DNA of 8,940 bases from positions 1-8,940 of the forward strand of contig CAZFBR010000142.1 in assembly GCA_964517215.1 (NCBI GenBank). Direction: 5' to 3'. Origin of the DNA: CAZFBR01 sp035353495 [NCBI: uncultured bacterium]. GTDB lineage: Bacteria > DAOPZR01. The notes beneath the pieces were generated by a model that was not told where the DNA came from, made no database searches, and saw only the letters and a program-made list of their open reading frames with translations. The position numbers and the translations under genes were made by a program. Shown here piece after piece: positions 1 to 6,280 of the stretch (positions within the stretch are counted from its first letter, which is position 1; each line of letters starts with the position of its first letter).

Positions 1-602
1 TGCCCCGCCTCGGTATGGTTTTTGATGATCTCGAATTCCTCTTTGGTCAGCTTGTTCGGCTTGTTGAGGATTTCTGGCGGCACCCGCGACTTGCCCAGGT
101 CGTGCAGCAGCGCGCCAAGCGCAAGGTCGTACAGCGGATCGAGCAGCATCCCCGCCTTGAGGCCGATGATCACCGTCAGCACGGCGGTATTGACGCTGTG
201 CGCGGCAGTGTAATTCTCCAGGTTCTTCAGGTCGGCGTTATTGACGGTGATATTGCGCACCCGCCGCAGCTGATCGACGAAATCGTTGGCCAGGCGCTTG
301 AGGTCGAGGATCGGCAGCTCATAGTCGGCGTCGAGCGGCAGGGCTTCGATCTCGCGCAGCACCCGCCCCATCAGTTTGATCGCGGCGAGGCGGGTGGCGT
401 CGTCGATCACGTCGCGGATAACGATATCGTCGGTATGCCGCGCCTCGATATAGACCGTGCGCACGCCATGGCGCGCGAGCCCGGCGCAATGGTCGGCGGT
501 GAGCAGCTGCCCGCGCTGCAGCAGCGCATTGCCGTCAACGTCATAAACGGTGCGGGCGAGCGCCATGCCCGGCTGCGCGCGTTCGAGCGTCAGCGGACGC
601 AT
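1..602 (-). CDS. HD-GYP domain protein, 3' part cut by window edge
   Basis: About 200 N-terminal residues of a protein whose rest lies left of base 1. The start ATG at 602-600 is the first usable one after an in-frame stop near 650. Residues 1-55 form a small leading domain (RPLTLERAQPGMALA, then a GNALLQRGQLLT stretch) that commonly precedes HD-GYP domains. The HD-GYP part begins near residue 130 with H135 (YTAAHSVN), followed by the metal-binding pair in LHDLGK (H167, D168) and the KPNKLTKEEFEIIKNH stretch ending in H196. The GYP motif itself would fall outside the window. The family hydrolyses cyclic di-GMP, so a signalling phosphodiesterase is the likely role; no sensory or receiver domain is visible in the part seen. 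It starts 56 bp after parB on the same strand with no clear promoter between, so co-transcription with parAB is possible. Confidence 0.85.
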   Translation of the reverse strand, partial: MRPLTLERAQPGMALARTVYDVDGNALLQRGQLLTADHCAGLARHGVRTVYIEARHTDDIVIRDVIDDATRLAAIKLMGRVLREIEALPLDADYELPILDLKRLANDFVDQLRRVRNITVNNADLKNLENYTAAHSVNTAVLTVIIGLKAGMLLDPLYDLALGALLHDLGKSRVPPEILNKPNKLTKEEFEIIKNHTEAG

Positions 603-658
603 CTCAACCGCGCCCCCCGCCGCATGCCCCGCCCGGGCGCACTGCCGTCAGCATGCGC

Positions 659-1567
659 CTACAGCAGATCCGCATCGCTGCCGTGGGTGGTCAGGGACGC
701 AAAAATGCGGTCGAAATCAGCGAGCGAACGGAAGGCGATAACCACCTTGCCGCCGCGCGTCCCGCCCTTGATGGTTACCGCGGTCTTGAGTGCATGGCTG
801 AATTTCTCCTCGAGATCGCGGATATTGGCGTCGACTTTCCTGATCTTGCGGGCAGCAGCGGCGCGCGCGGCCTTCCTGCCCGCCACCAGCTCCTCGGTCT
901 GGCGCACGGTCAGCCCGCGTTCCATGACCTTCTGCGCCAGCTCCGCCATGCGCGTTTCGTCCTCAATCGCCACCAGCGCGCGGGCATGCCCCATTTCCAG
1001 CTGGCCCGACCGCAGCGCCATGCGCACCGCTTCGGGAAGCTTGAGCAGGCGGATCTGGTTGCTCACCCCCGCGCGGCTCTTGCCGACGCGCGCGGCGATG
1101 TCCTGATGGGTCAGCCCCTCGTCGGCGAGCATCTGGTAGGCGTAGGCGATTTCCAGCGGGTTCAACTCCTCGCGCTGGATGTTCTCGGTGATGGCCAGGG
1201 CCATGGAGGCGGTGTCATCCGCATTGCGCACAAAGGCCAGCGCTTCCGGGCGCTCGAGCAGTTTCAGCGCGCGGAACCTGCGCTCACCGGCAATCAGTTC
1301 GAATGTGTCACCCTTGGGGCGCACCACCAGCGGGGCGAGCAGGCCGTGCCGGCTGATGGAGTCGGCCAGCTCGCGCAGCGCCTCTTCACCGAACTGCTTG
1401 CGCGGCTGGTAGGGATTGACGTCGATTTTGGCCAGCGGGATCTGCTGCAGGCCCTGCGGCCGCGCGGCGGCGGCGGGAGCAGCAACCGCAGCGGTGGCGG
1501 TCGGGGCGATGAGCGCGCCGAGGCCGCGGCCCAGCGCGGGTTTACGCGGCGGATGGTTGGTCGTCAT
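659..1567 (-). CDS. parB: Chromosome partitioning protein ParB (Spo0J family)
   Basis: A 302-residue CTP-dependent DNA clamp that loads at parS and acts with ParA to segregate the origin region. Visible in order: KPALGRGLGALI at residues 9-20, the N-terminal segment that in this family stimulates ParA; an Ala/Pro-rich linker at 22-37; the ParB/Srx domain from about 40 with NPYQPRKQF, the nucleotide-binding GERRFRA motif (94-100) and ENIQREELNPLEIA (128-141); a helix-turn-helix at about 152-178 (LTHQDIAARVGKSRAGVSNQIRLLKLP) that reads parS; and a C-terminal dimerisation region. The start at 1567 overlaps the end of parA by 26 bp and has an AAGGAA-type ribosome site inside parA, so the two are probably translationally coupled. 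Ends in TAG. Two matching parS sites lie about 1 kb upstream. Length and motifs are those of a normal chromosomal ParB. Confidence 0.97.
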   Translation of the reverse strand: MTTNHPPRKPALGRGLGALIAPTATAAVAAPAAAARPQGLQQIPLAKIDVNPYQPRKQFGEEALRELADSISRHGLLAPLVVRPKGDTFELIAGERRFRALKLLERPEALAFVRNADDTASMALAITENIQREELNPLEIAYAYQMLADEGLTHQDIAARVGKSRAGVSNQIRLLKLPEAVRMALRSGQLEMGHARALVAIEDETRMAELAQKVMERGLTVRQTEELVAGRKAARAAAARKIRKVDANIRDLEEKFSHALKTAVTIKGGTRGGKVVIAFRSLADFDRIFASLTTHGSDADLL

Positions 1568-2330
1568 AACGGATCACTTCCTTGGTCAGATTGGTGTAGG
1601 CCAGCGCGCCCGGCGAATCGGGCGCGTAGATGGTGATGGCTTTGCCGTGGCTCGAGGCCTCGGAGAATTTCACTGTGCGCGAAATGACCGTTTCATAGAC
1701 CAGCGTACCGCACTGTTCGCGCACCTCGCGCACGACCTCATGCGAGAGGCGCGTGCTGGCATTGAACATGGTCAGGGCAATGCCGCGCAGGGTGAGGGCG
1801 GGATTGAGCGAATCCTTCACCTGCCCGATCGTGGCATAGATCGCGCCCAGCCCCTCGAGCGCAAAATATTCACATTGCATCGGGATGAGCACGCTTTCCG
1901 CCGCGGTCAGGGCGTTCAGCGTGATGATATCGAGCGAGGGGGCGGTATCGATAAAGATAAAATCATACTCATGCCGCACCTGCTCGAGCGCCTTGCGCAA
2001 CACAAATTCCCGTTCGCCGCGCGGGAACATTTCAATCAGCTCGATGCGCGCCCCGGAAAGATTGCCGCAGGAGGGGAGCACAAACAGGTTGTCAATGCTG
2101 CTGGTCAGAATGCTGCCGGCGACGGTGGTGTGATTGATCAGCGCATCGTAGACGGACGGCATTTCGCCGGTAAAGGCGATCGACAGGCCGCTGGTGGCAT
2201 TCGCCTGCGGATCAAGATCAACCAGCAGCACACGCTTGCCAAGCTGCGCGGCAATGGCGGCAATATTGATTGTGGTCGTGGTTTTACCCACCCCACCCTT
2301 TTGGTTGGCAATACAGATAATTTCGCCCAT
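1542..2330 (-). CDS. parA: Chromosome partitioning ATPase ParA (Soj/MinD family)
   Basis: ATPase that binds the nucleoid in its ATP form and moves ParB-parS complexes. It carries the deviant Walker A motif KGGVGKTT at residues 11-18 from the chosen start, the Walker A' segment RVLLVDLDPQANAT near 33-46 and the Walker B strand YDFIFIDTAPS near 122-132. There is no N-terminal DNA-binding extension, so it is the short chromosomal (Soj-like) type. I chose ATG 2330-2328 (262 residues) because GAAGG lies nine bases upstream. A GTG at 2336 would add two residues but sits almost on top of that ribosome site. It overlaps parB by 26 bp and follows rsmG after a 262 bp AT-rich gap holding a parS site and a DnaA box. 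Strong TATAAT-like stretches occur in that gap, but I cannot assign a single promoter. ParB binding at the nearby parS sites may regulate the operon, as in other par loci (inference). Confidence 0.97.
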   Translation of the reverse strand: MGEIICIANQKGGVGKTTTTINIAAIAAQLGKRVLLVDLDPQANATSGLSIAFTGEMPSVYDALINHTTVAGSILTSSIDNLFVLPSCGNLSGARIELIEMFPRGEREFVLRKALEQVRHEYDFIFIDTAPSLDIITLNALTAAESVLIPMQCEYFALEGLGAIYATIGQVKDSLNPALTLRGIALTMFNASTRLSHEVVREVREQCGTLVYETVISRTVKFSEASSHGKAITIYAPDSPGALAYTNLTKEVIRYDDQPSAA

Positions 2331-2459
2331 GCTCACCCACCTTCAGTTCTTTTATAACCAACTGCCATTGCGGGTAATTCAGGTTACAATTCCATAACAA
2401 CCAACAATGCTTTCCACAATCAGCAACGACCTTTCCCCATCCTATCAACAACCAAACCA

Positions 2460-2551
2460 TCAACAAATATTTGCCTATCGAAATTACATAAATACTTATT
2501 ATGATTATATTTATATAGTAACACCCAAAGTTATCCACATTTTCATACACA
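2460..2551. other. AT-rich rsmG-parA intergenic stretch, possible origin-like element
   Basis: The most AT-rich part of the window, with runs such as attacataaatacttatta, directly beside a perfect DnaA box (2531-2539) and a second near-match, TCATACACA at 2543-2551, one mismatch from TTATNCACA, twelve bases downstream in the same orientation. Two parS sites follow immediately. An unwinding-type AT block beside DnaA boxes and parS is what an origin or an origin-proximal DnaA-binding region looks like. However, only one box is perfect and no dnaA gene is in the window, so an ordinary AT-rich promoter region of parAB with a DnaA site is equally possible. Confidence 0.35.
2531..2539 (+). promoter_or_regulatory. 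DnaA box TTATCCACA
   Basis: Exact match to the high-affinity DnaA box TTATCCACA. It lies 29 bp from the nearest parS in the non-coding gap between rsmG and parA. In this context it may serve replication initiation or DnaA control of parAB. A single nine-base match can be chance, but its AT-rich setting beside parS makes it credible. Confidence 0.6.
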
Positions 2552-2567
2552 TTTTTGTCTATGCGTA

Positions 2568-2583
2568 TGTTCCACGTGGAACA
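2568..2583. promoter_or_regulatory. parS site, perfect palindrome TGTTCCACGTGGAACA
   Basis: A 16 bp perfect inverted repeat matching the ParB recognition consensus TGTTNCACGTGNAACA at every fixed position; the dyad extends one further base each side. It lies in the gap just after the rsmG stop, upstream of parA, and is the expected loading site for the ParB encoded about 1 kb away. Its centre is 31 bp (about three helical turns) from the second site. Confidence 0.95.
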
Positions 2584-2592
2584 TGGATAAAA

Positions 2593-3204
2593 TCAGTATG
2601 TTTCACGTGGAACAATGCTGCACTCAATGAAGTTGTCATCACTCAATGTATAGTACCAGAATCTGCCGGTTTTGTCAATGATCGTGCGTTGATCTTTGGG
2701 TGAAAAATCAGGAACCATTTGCACGACCATGCCATCATCGTTGATGATTGGATGGGCAATAGTCAGGAAGGTTGGCAGGTCGGCTACCCTGAAGCCGACG
2801 ATATGGGAAAAACTGCGATACGTGATTTCTTCAGCACGTTGATGGATTATTTCATAGGAAAGACCCAGCTGATACTTCACCTCGCGCAGAAAGGCAATCC
2901 GGTTCTTTCTGCATTCAATCAATGATACTGGTACGCTGTTGTTCATGATACTGATGATGACACCTGGTATCCCATTACCACTGCCGATATCAGCGATCCC
3001 TGTGGCATGCATGGTGTGCTGGCAGAAGCCAAGCGCGGGCGCGATAAGCTCTTCCCAACCGCGTTCCGCATTGTCTACCCCGGTTAGATTGATCGTTCGA
3101 TTGAACTGCAAAAGAAGGTCGAGATATTGCCCGATCATGACCGTGTGTGCCGGGGCAAGGTTGTATTTTTTAATCGTACTTTCCTTGAAGGTTTCCCTGG
3201 TCAT
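2593..3204 (-). CDS. rsmG: Divergent 16S rRNA (guanine-N7) methyltransferase RsmG (GidB)
   Basis: A 203-residue protein in the classic mnmG-rsmG position, close to the usual length of about 207. RsmG methylates the base of G527 in 16S rRNA using S-adenosylmethionine; its loss can give low-level streptomycin resistance. Family features seen: NLTGV near residue 40, the SAM-binding loop IADIGSGNGIPGVI near 70-83, and the acidic strand LIECRKNRIAFLREV near 94-108. Unusual: where the family normally has a HxLDS-type segment there is WEELIAPALGF, where it has SRAxA there is VGFRVADL, and the ALKG-type segment is replaced by VQMVPD. Activity is therefore uncertain, though the frame is intact. The start lies 6 bp after the mnmG stop; the ribosome site (AAGGGA) is inside the end of mnmG, so the two are coupled. 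The stop is TGA. Base composition is much lower in GC than parA or parB. Confidence 0.88.
   Translation of the reverse strand: MTRETFKESTIKKYNLAPAHTVMIGQYLDLLLQFNRTINLTGVDNAERGWEELIAPALGFCQHTMHATGIADIGSGNGIPGVIISIMNNSVPVSLIECRKNRIAFLREVKYQLGLSYEIIHQRAEEITYRSFSHIVGFRVADLPTFLTIAHPIINDDGMVVQMVPDFSPKDQRTIIDKTGRFWYYTLSDDNFIECSIVPRETY
2599..2614. promoter_or_regulatory. parS site TGTTTCACGTGGAACA inside the rsmG 3' end
   Basis: Second 16 bp match to TGTTNCACGTGNAACA, with one non-palindromic pair at the N positions. It is embedded in the coding sequence of rsmG: read on the minus strand it supplies the codons for the C-terminal Val-Pro-Arg-Glu-Thr, one residue before the stop. The protein tail and the centromere site therefore share the same bases. 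Confidence 0.94.
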
Positions 3205-3210
3205 GATCGG

Positions 3211-5067
3211 TTATTTTCCCTTGGTTCGTGCGATGAGCAGTTCAATGACCCGCACGTCTGCCGGGCTAACCCCGGAAATTCGCAGCGACTGACCGAGGTT
3301 ATCAGGGCGTATTTTCTGAAGTTTCTGGCATGCCTCCCTGCTTATACCACTCGTCACTTCATAGACAAAATCATCGGGAATCTTGATTTTTTCCAGATGA
3401 ATATTTCCCTCATTGATCCTCTTCTCTCGTTCAATATACCCTGCGTATTTGGTCTCACTTTCGACATAGTCAACAACCTGTCTTGCCATCTTCTCCCTGC
3501 CGCCAAGCACATTCTTGACGATAGGGTAGCTGCACTCCTTGCGTTGGCATATCCCCTCCAAACTGCCATTCATCTCCCCGATATCAATGCCTGCTGCTGT
3601 GAATTGTGCGCGGATTTCCTTGTTCAAGATGGTGGTGCGTAAAAAACTAAGTTCCCGCTCTGCCTCACGCTTCATGTGGTCAACAACTGCTTTTCTTCGT
3701 GAGTCAATCAGGCCATATTGATAGCCGATATCGGTCAGGCGGAAGATGGCACTATCATCACGCAACTGCAAACGATGCTCTGCCCGTGAGGTAAACATCC
3801 GGTACGGTTCCTCTGTACCTTTGGTGATCAGGTCGTCAATCAATACCCCGACATAGGCCTGGTCACGTCGTAAAATGAGTGGTTCTTCTCCGCTCCGGAG
3901 CGATGCATTTATTCCGGCAATAATTCCCTGACCGGCTGCTTCCTCGTATCCCGAGGTGCCATTCACCTGGCCAACGAAAAATAAGCCGGCAACAACCCGC
4001 GATTCCAAGGTGCCACGCAATTGCGTTGGTGGAAAGTAATCGTATTCAATGGCGTACCCGTATTTTTCTATTATAACATTTTCAAGACCTTGTACCGATT
4101 TCAACATTTGATCCTGAACGTCTTCCGGCATTGATGTTGACATGCCATTCACGTACATTGTATCTGTTTTTATCCCTTCTGGTTCTATAAACACCTGATG
4201 GTTTTGATGTTGTGAAAATTTCACAATTTTATCCTCAAACGACGGACAATAGCGGGGGCCTATCCCCTTGATTCTGCCGCTGTACAAGGGGGAACGCTCG
4301 ATATTGGCGCGAATAATCGCTGCGGTTTTTTCATTGGTATGGCCGAGCCAGCATGACCGTTCCGGCAGCATGGGCGCCGTGGTTTCCAGGGAAAAAAACG
4401 GCGGGGGAGTATCACCCTTCTGCTCGATAAACGCGCAATAATCGATGCTCCTGCCGTCGATGCGCGCGGGGGTTCCTGTCTTCAACCGCGCACTGCGGAT
4501 GCCGAGCGCGACGATCGATTCGGTGAGCCCGCAGGCCGGCCGGTCACCGTCACGACCGGCCGGGGAACTCTCCATGCCGATATGGGCGATGCCGTTGAGG
4601 AAGGTTCCGCACGCGATAACAACAGCGTCGGCGCTGATGGCCGTCCGGTCGCGCATGGTCACGCCGGTCACCACCCCGTCCCGGGCGGTGATGCCGGTCA
4701 CTTCCCCGGCAAGCAGGGTCAGGTTGGTGGTGGCGCGCAATCGCCGTGCGGTTTCCTGCGCAAACAGCGCACGATCATTCTGCGTGCGCACCGCGCGCAC
4801 CGCGGGCCCGCGCCCGAGATTGAGGGTGCGGAACTGGATCGCGGTCGCATCGGCGATCTTCCCGATCAGTCCGCCCAGCGCGTCGATCTCGCGCACCATC
4901 TGCCCCTTGGCCAGGCCGCCGACGGCGGGATTGCAGGACATGAGCCCGAGGCGATCAAGGTCCATGGCGATGAGCAGCGTCGATGCCCCGCGCGTTGCCG
5001 CGGCATGCGCGGCCTCATAGCCCGCATGCCCGCCCCCGACGACGATAATCTGATAGTCCCGTGCCAT
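3211..5067 (-). CDS. mnmG: tRNA U34 carboxymethylaminomethyl-modifying enzyme MnmG (GidA)
   Basis: A 618-residue FAD- and NADH-dependent enzyme that, with MnmE, adds the (carboxymethyl)aminomethyl group to wobble uridine 34 of several tRNAs. Visible in order: the FAD-binding GGGHAGYEAA at residues 11-20, SCNPAVGGLAKG at 44-55, RLKTGTPARI near 194-203, PRYCPSFEDK at 271-280 with C274 in the position of a conserved family cysteine, MYVNGMSTSMPEDVQ near 304-318, the second FAD signature in RVVAGLFFVGQVNGTSGYEEAAGQG (357-381), and TSRAEHRLQLRDD near 426-438. It ends with the usual GISREACQKL and ISGVSPADV segments, so the gene is complete. There is no ribosome site before the ATG, and an extended -10 lies only 8 bases upstream, suggesting a leaderless message. 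GC content drops sharply inside the gene near base 4250, so its N-terminal and C-terminal parts differ in composition. MnmE (trmE) is not in the window. Confidence 0.98.
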   Translation of the reverse strand: MARDYQIIVVGGGHAGYEAAHAAATRGASTLLIAMDLDRLGLMSCNPAVGGLAKGQMVREIDALGGLIGKIADATAIQFRTLNLGRGPAVRAVRTQNDRALFAQETARRLRATTNLTLLAGEVTGITARDGVVTGVTMRDRTAISADAVVIACGTFLNGIAHIGMESSPAGRDGDRPACGLTESIVALGIRSARLKTGTPARIDGRSIDYCAFIEQKGDTPPPFFSLETTAPMLPERSCWLGHTNEKTAAIIRANIERSPLYSGRIKGIGPRYCPSFEDKIVKFSQHQNHQVFIEPEGIKTDTMYVNGMSTSMPEDVQDQMLKSVQGLENVIIEKYGYAIEYDYFPPTQLRGTLESRVVAGLFFVGQVNGTSGYEEAAGQGIIAGINASLRSGEEPLILRRDQAYVGVLIDDLITKGTEEPYRMFTSRAEHRLQLRDDSAIFRLTDIGYQYGLIDSRRKAVVDHMKREAERELSFLRTTILNKEIRAQFTAAGIDIGEMNGSLEGICQRKECSYPIVKNVLGGREKMARQVVDYVESETKYAGYIEREKRINEGNIHLEKIKIPDDFVYEVTSGISREACQKLQKIRPDNLGQSLRISGVSPADVRVIELLIARTKGK

Positions 5068-5075
5068 AGGCGCTG

Positions 5076-5084
5076 ATTATAGCA
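5076..5084 (-). promoter_or_regulatory. Extended -10 promoter TGCTATAAT for mnmG
   Basis: On the minus strand TGC is followed by a perfect TATAAT (5081-5076), a textbook extended -10. No convincing -35 lies 16-18 bp upstream, which extended -10 promoters tolerate. The -10 ends 8 bases before the mnmG ATG, so transcription should begin at or within a base or two of the start codon. Confidence 0.65.
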
Positions 5085-5401
5085 AATGTCGGCCGCCCCT
5101 GCCCAGGTTGTGCGTGGCGCTATCCGGGGATTGACCGGTTACAGAAAACACAACGGTTCGGCCGGGCGGATATGTCTTCCCCTCCCGACGGGCAAGGAGC
5201 TGCGCAGCGACTGGTGGCTGATGGCCGCGCACCCGCATCGTGCCCCATATTCAGGCGCGCGCGCATGCTGCTTTTCAGGTGAATCGTCGCCAGAAAAACC
5301 ACTCCGGCGTCTGGCTGACGCCCTCGCGGCGCCCGTGTATCCCGGGAGGTATCGGCACCGTTATCATCACCGGCGGGCTGCCGGTTGACACAGGCGAAAA
5401 A
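5085..5401. other. Gap between zinc-ribbon gene and mnmG; no supported gene
   Basis: Roughly 320 bp without a convincing gene. A plus-strand frame from 5086 (100 codons) has no ribosome site and resembles no family I know. Two short perfect hairpins are present: a 6 bp stem at 5369-5374/5380-5385 and another 6 bp stem at 5306-5311/5317-5322. On the minus strand the second is followed after seven bases by a run of five T, so it may be a weak terminator for the zinc-ribbon gene upstream. Confidence 0.4.
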
Positions 5402-5764
5402 TCACGCCGGGAGCAGGGTTTCCCTGACGGCAGTCCAGAAGCTGCGCTTGGCGCGCAACAGCAGTTCCAATTCGCCCTTGTCCAGCCAGATCCCGCCGCA
5501 GGCCGGGCAGCCGTCGATGATCACACCCTTGCAGTTGTTCTCAGCAAGTTTCCCGCCGCAGGACGGACAGCGCCGCCAGTGTTCTTCCGCGGCATTGGCG
5601 CTGGCGAGCTCCCGTTTCTGCGTCGCCGCGCTGCGGGCGAGATTGCGCAGGAAGTTCGGGTCATTCTGCACAAAAAACTGCGCTTCGAGCCGGCGCGACA
5701 TGCCCCCTCCCAGCCCGTGCGCCGCATGCCCCACCCGGCGGATAATCTCATTTTCGCGAACCAT
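5402..5764 (-). CDS. Small TFIIB-type zinc-ribbon protein, unknown role
   Basis: 120 residues from the chosen ATG at 5764; an ATG two codons earlier (5770) is possible but lies only three bases from the AGGGGG ribosome site, which suits the second ATG better. The C-terminal half has the paired motif CPSCGGKL and, after about 17 residues, CPACGGIWLDKGELELLL, characteristic of the zf-TFIIB zinc-ribbon family; the four cysteines should bind one zinc ion. The N-terminal half is charged, with no membrane segment. Proteins of this family are widespread and mostly uncharacterised, so no reaction can be assigned. It has its own extended -10 promoter (5786-5794) and is separated by about 67 bp from the L7/L12-like gene upstream on the same strand. 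Confidence 0.85.
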   Translation of the reverse strand: MVRENEIIRRVGHAAHGLGGGMSRRLEAQFFVQNDPNFLRNLARSAATQKRELASANAAEEHWRRCPSCGGKLAENNCKGVIIDGCPACGGIWLDKGELELLLRAKRSFWTAVRETLLPA

Positions 5765-5785
5765 GGTCATTCACCCCCTGCGGGA

Positions 5786-5794
5786 ATTATAGCA
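5786..5794 (-). promoter_or_regulatory. Extended -10 promoter TGCTATAAT for the zinc-ribbon gene
   Basis: The same nine bases as at mnmG, on the minus strand, with TATAAT at 5791-5786. No clear -35 is visible. Transcription starting near 5779 would leave a leader of about 15 bases containing the AGGGGG ribosome site. Confidence 0.6.
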
Positions 5795-5831
5795 TGGCTG
5801 ACAGCGACCTGCGCCGGCCGGCCCCACACCA

Positions 5832-6122
5832 TCATGGCGTCTCCTGCTGCAGTGCGGTGATTATTTCTTTCGCTTCACGCAATTCAATCCCCGTCTCATG
5901 ACGCAGTTGGCGCATGGCAGCAACGGGCTGTCCGGCATGTGCCAGACGCCGGACTTCCGCGGAAATCGGGATGCCGGCATGCTCGCCGCGGCCTGCGGCA
6001 CGCAGCAGTTCATCCACCTTGCGCTCAAGCCGGGCGAATCGAGACCGTTCTGCCCGCGAGCGATACTGCATGCTCACCAGCACAGCACCAAACAACAGCA
6101 GGATAGCCATCATTTCGTTCAT
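5832..6122 (-). CDS. Small membrane-anchored protein with L7/L12 C-terminal-like segment
   Basis: 96 residues from ATG 6122, chosen because GGGGAG lies seven bases upstream; the longer frame from 6185 adds 21 residues with no ribosome site. Residues 4-18 (MMAILLLFGAVLVSM) form a short hydrophobic N-terminal anchor, followed by a basic charged stretch with coiled-coil character (about 20-45, ERSRFARLERKVDELL). The C-terminal part, VAAMRQLRHETGIELREAKEIITAL, matches the helix-turn of the ribosomal protein L7/L12 C-terminal domain (compare [21 protein letters not shown] in true L7/L12). Genuine L7/L12 has no membrane anchor and is about 120 residues, so this is not the stalk protein but one of the small proteins that borrow its C-terminal fold. 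Function unknown. It is the first gene after the terminator of the large RNA, on the same strand. Confidence 0.75.
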   Translation of the reverse strand: MNEMMAILLLFGAVLVSMQYRSRAERSRFARLERKVDELLRAAGRGEHAGIPISAEVRRLAHAGQPVAAMRQLRHETGIELREAKEIITALQQETP

Positions 6123-6229
6123 GTCCACGCTCCCCGGTATGGTCGGCGCCGATTTGCTGGCGCAACAAACCGCCGCGGCTGTCATCCATTGCAGTTTCTA
6201 CACGACGGGAGAGAATCACAATCAGGCGG

Positions 6230-6280
6230 TTGTGCCCACAAAAAAACGGCATCCCGGAGGATGCCGTCGTGTGGGCACAA
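6230..6280. repeat. 11 bp inverted repeat enclosing the terminator hairpin
   Basis: TTGTGCCCACA (6230-6240) and TGTGGGCACAA (6270-6280) are perfect reverse complements and flank the 9 bp terminator hairpin. Read on the minus strand, the U-run falls between the inner hairpin and the second outer arm. A transcript ending at the U-run lacks that arm, while read-through RNA could form a much larger stem. Confidence 0.8.
6240..6267 (-). terminator. Intrinsic terminator of the large RNA
   Basis: On the minus strand ACGGCATCC (6267-6259) pairs perfectly with GGATGCCGT (6254-6246) around a TCCG loop, and the stem runs into seven consecutive T (6246-6240). This is a strong factor-independent terminator, placed just downstream of the helix that closes the predicted RNA. 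Confidence 0.9.

Noticed and set aside
15-2357. Long plus-strand frames opposite the HD-GYP, parB and parA genes
   Set aside because: They are antisense shadows of clearly recognised minus-strand genes in GC-rich DNA.
5086-5388. 100-codon plus-strand frame upstream of mnmG
   Set aside because: No ribosome site, no family resemblance, biased composition; more likely non-coding.
5120-5401. In-frame extension of the zinc-ribbon gene past its TGA, with four further cysteines
   Set aside because: About 94 open codons are common in GC-rich DNA, the added sequence looks like no domain, and TGA is a normal stop in rsmG and recR here. Readthrough is not supported.
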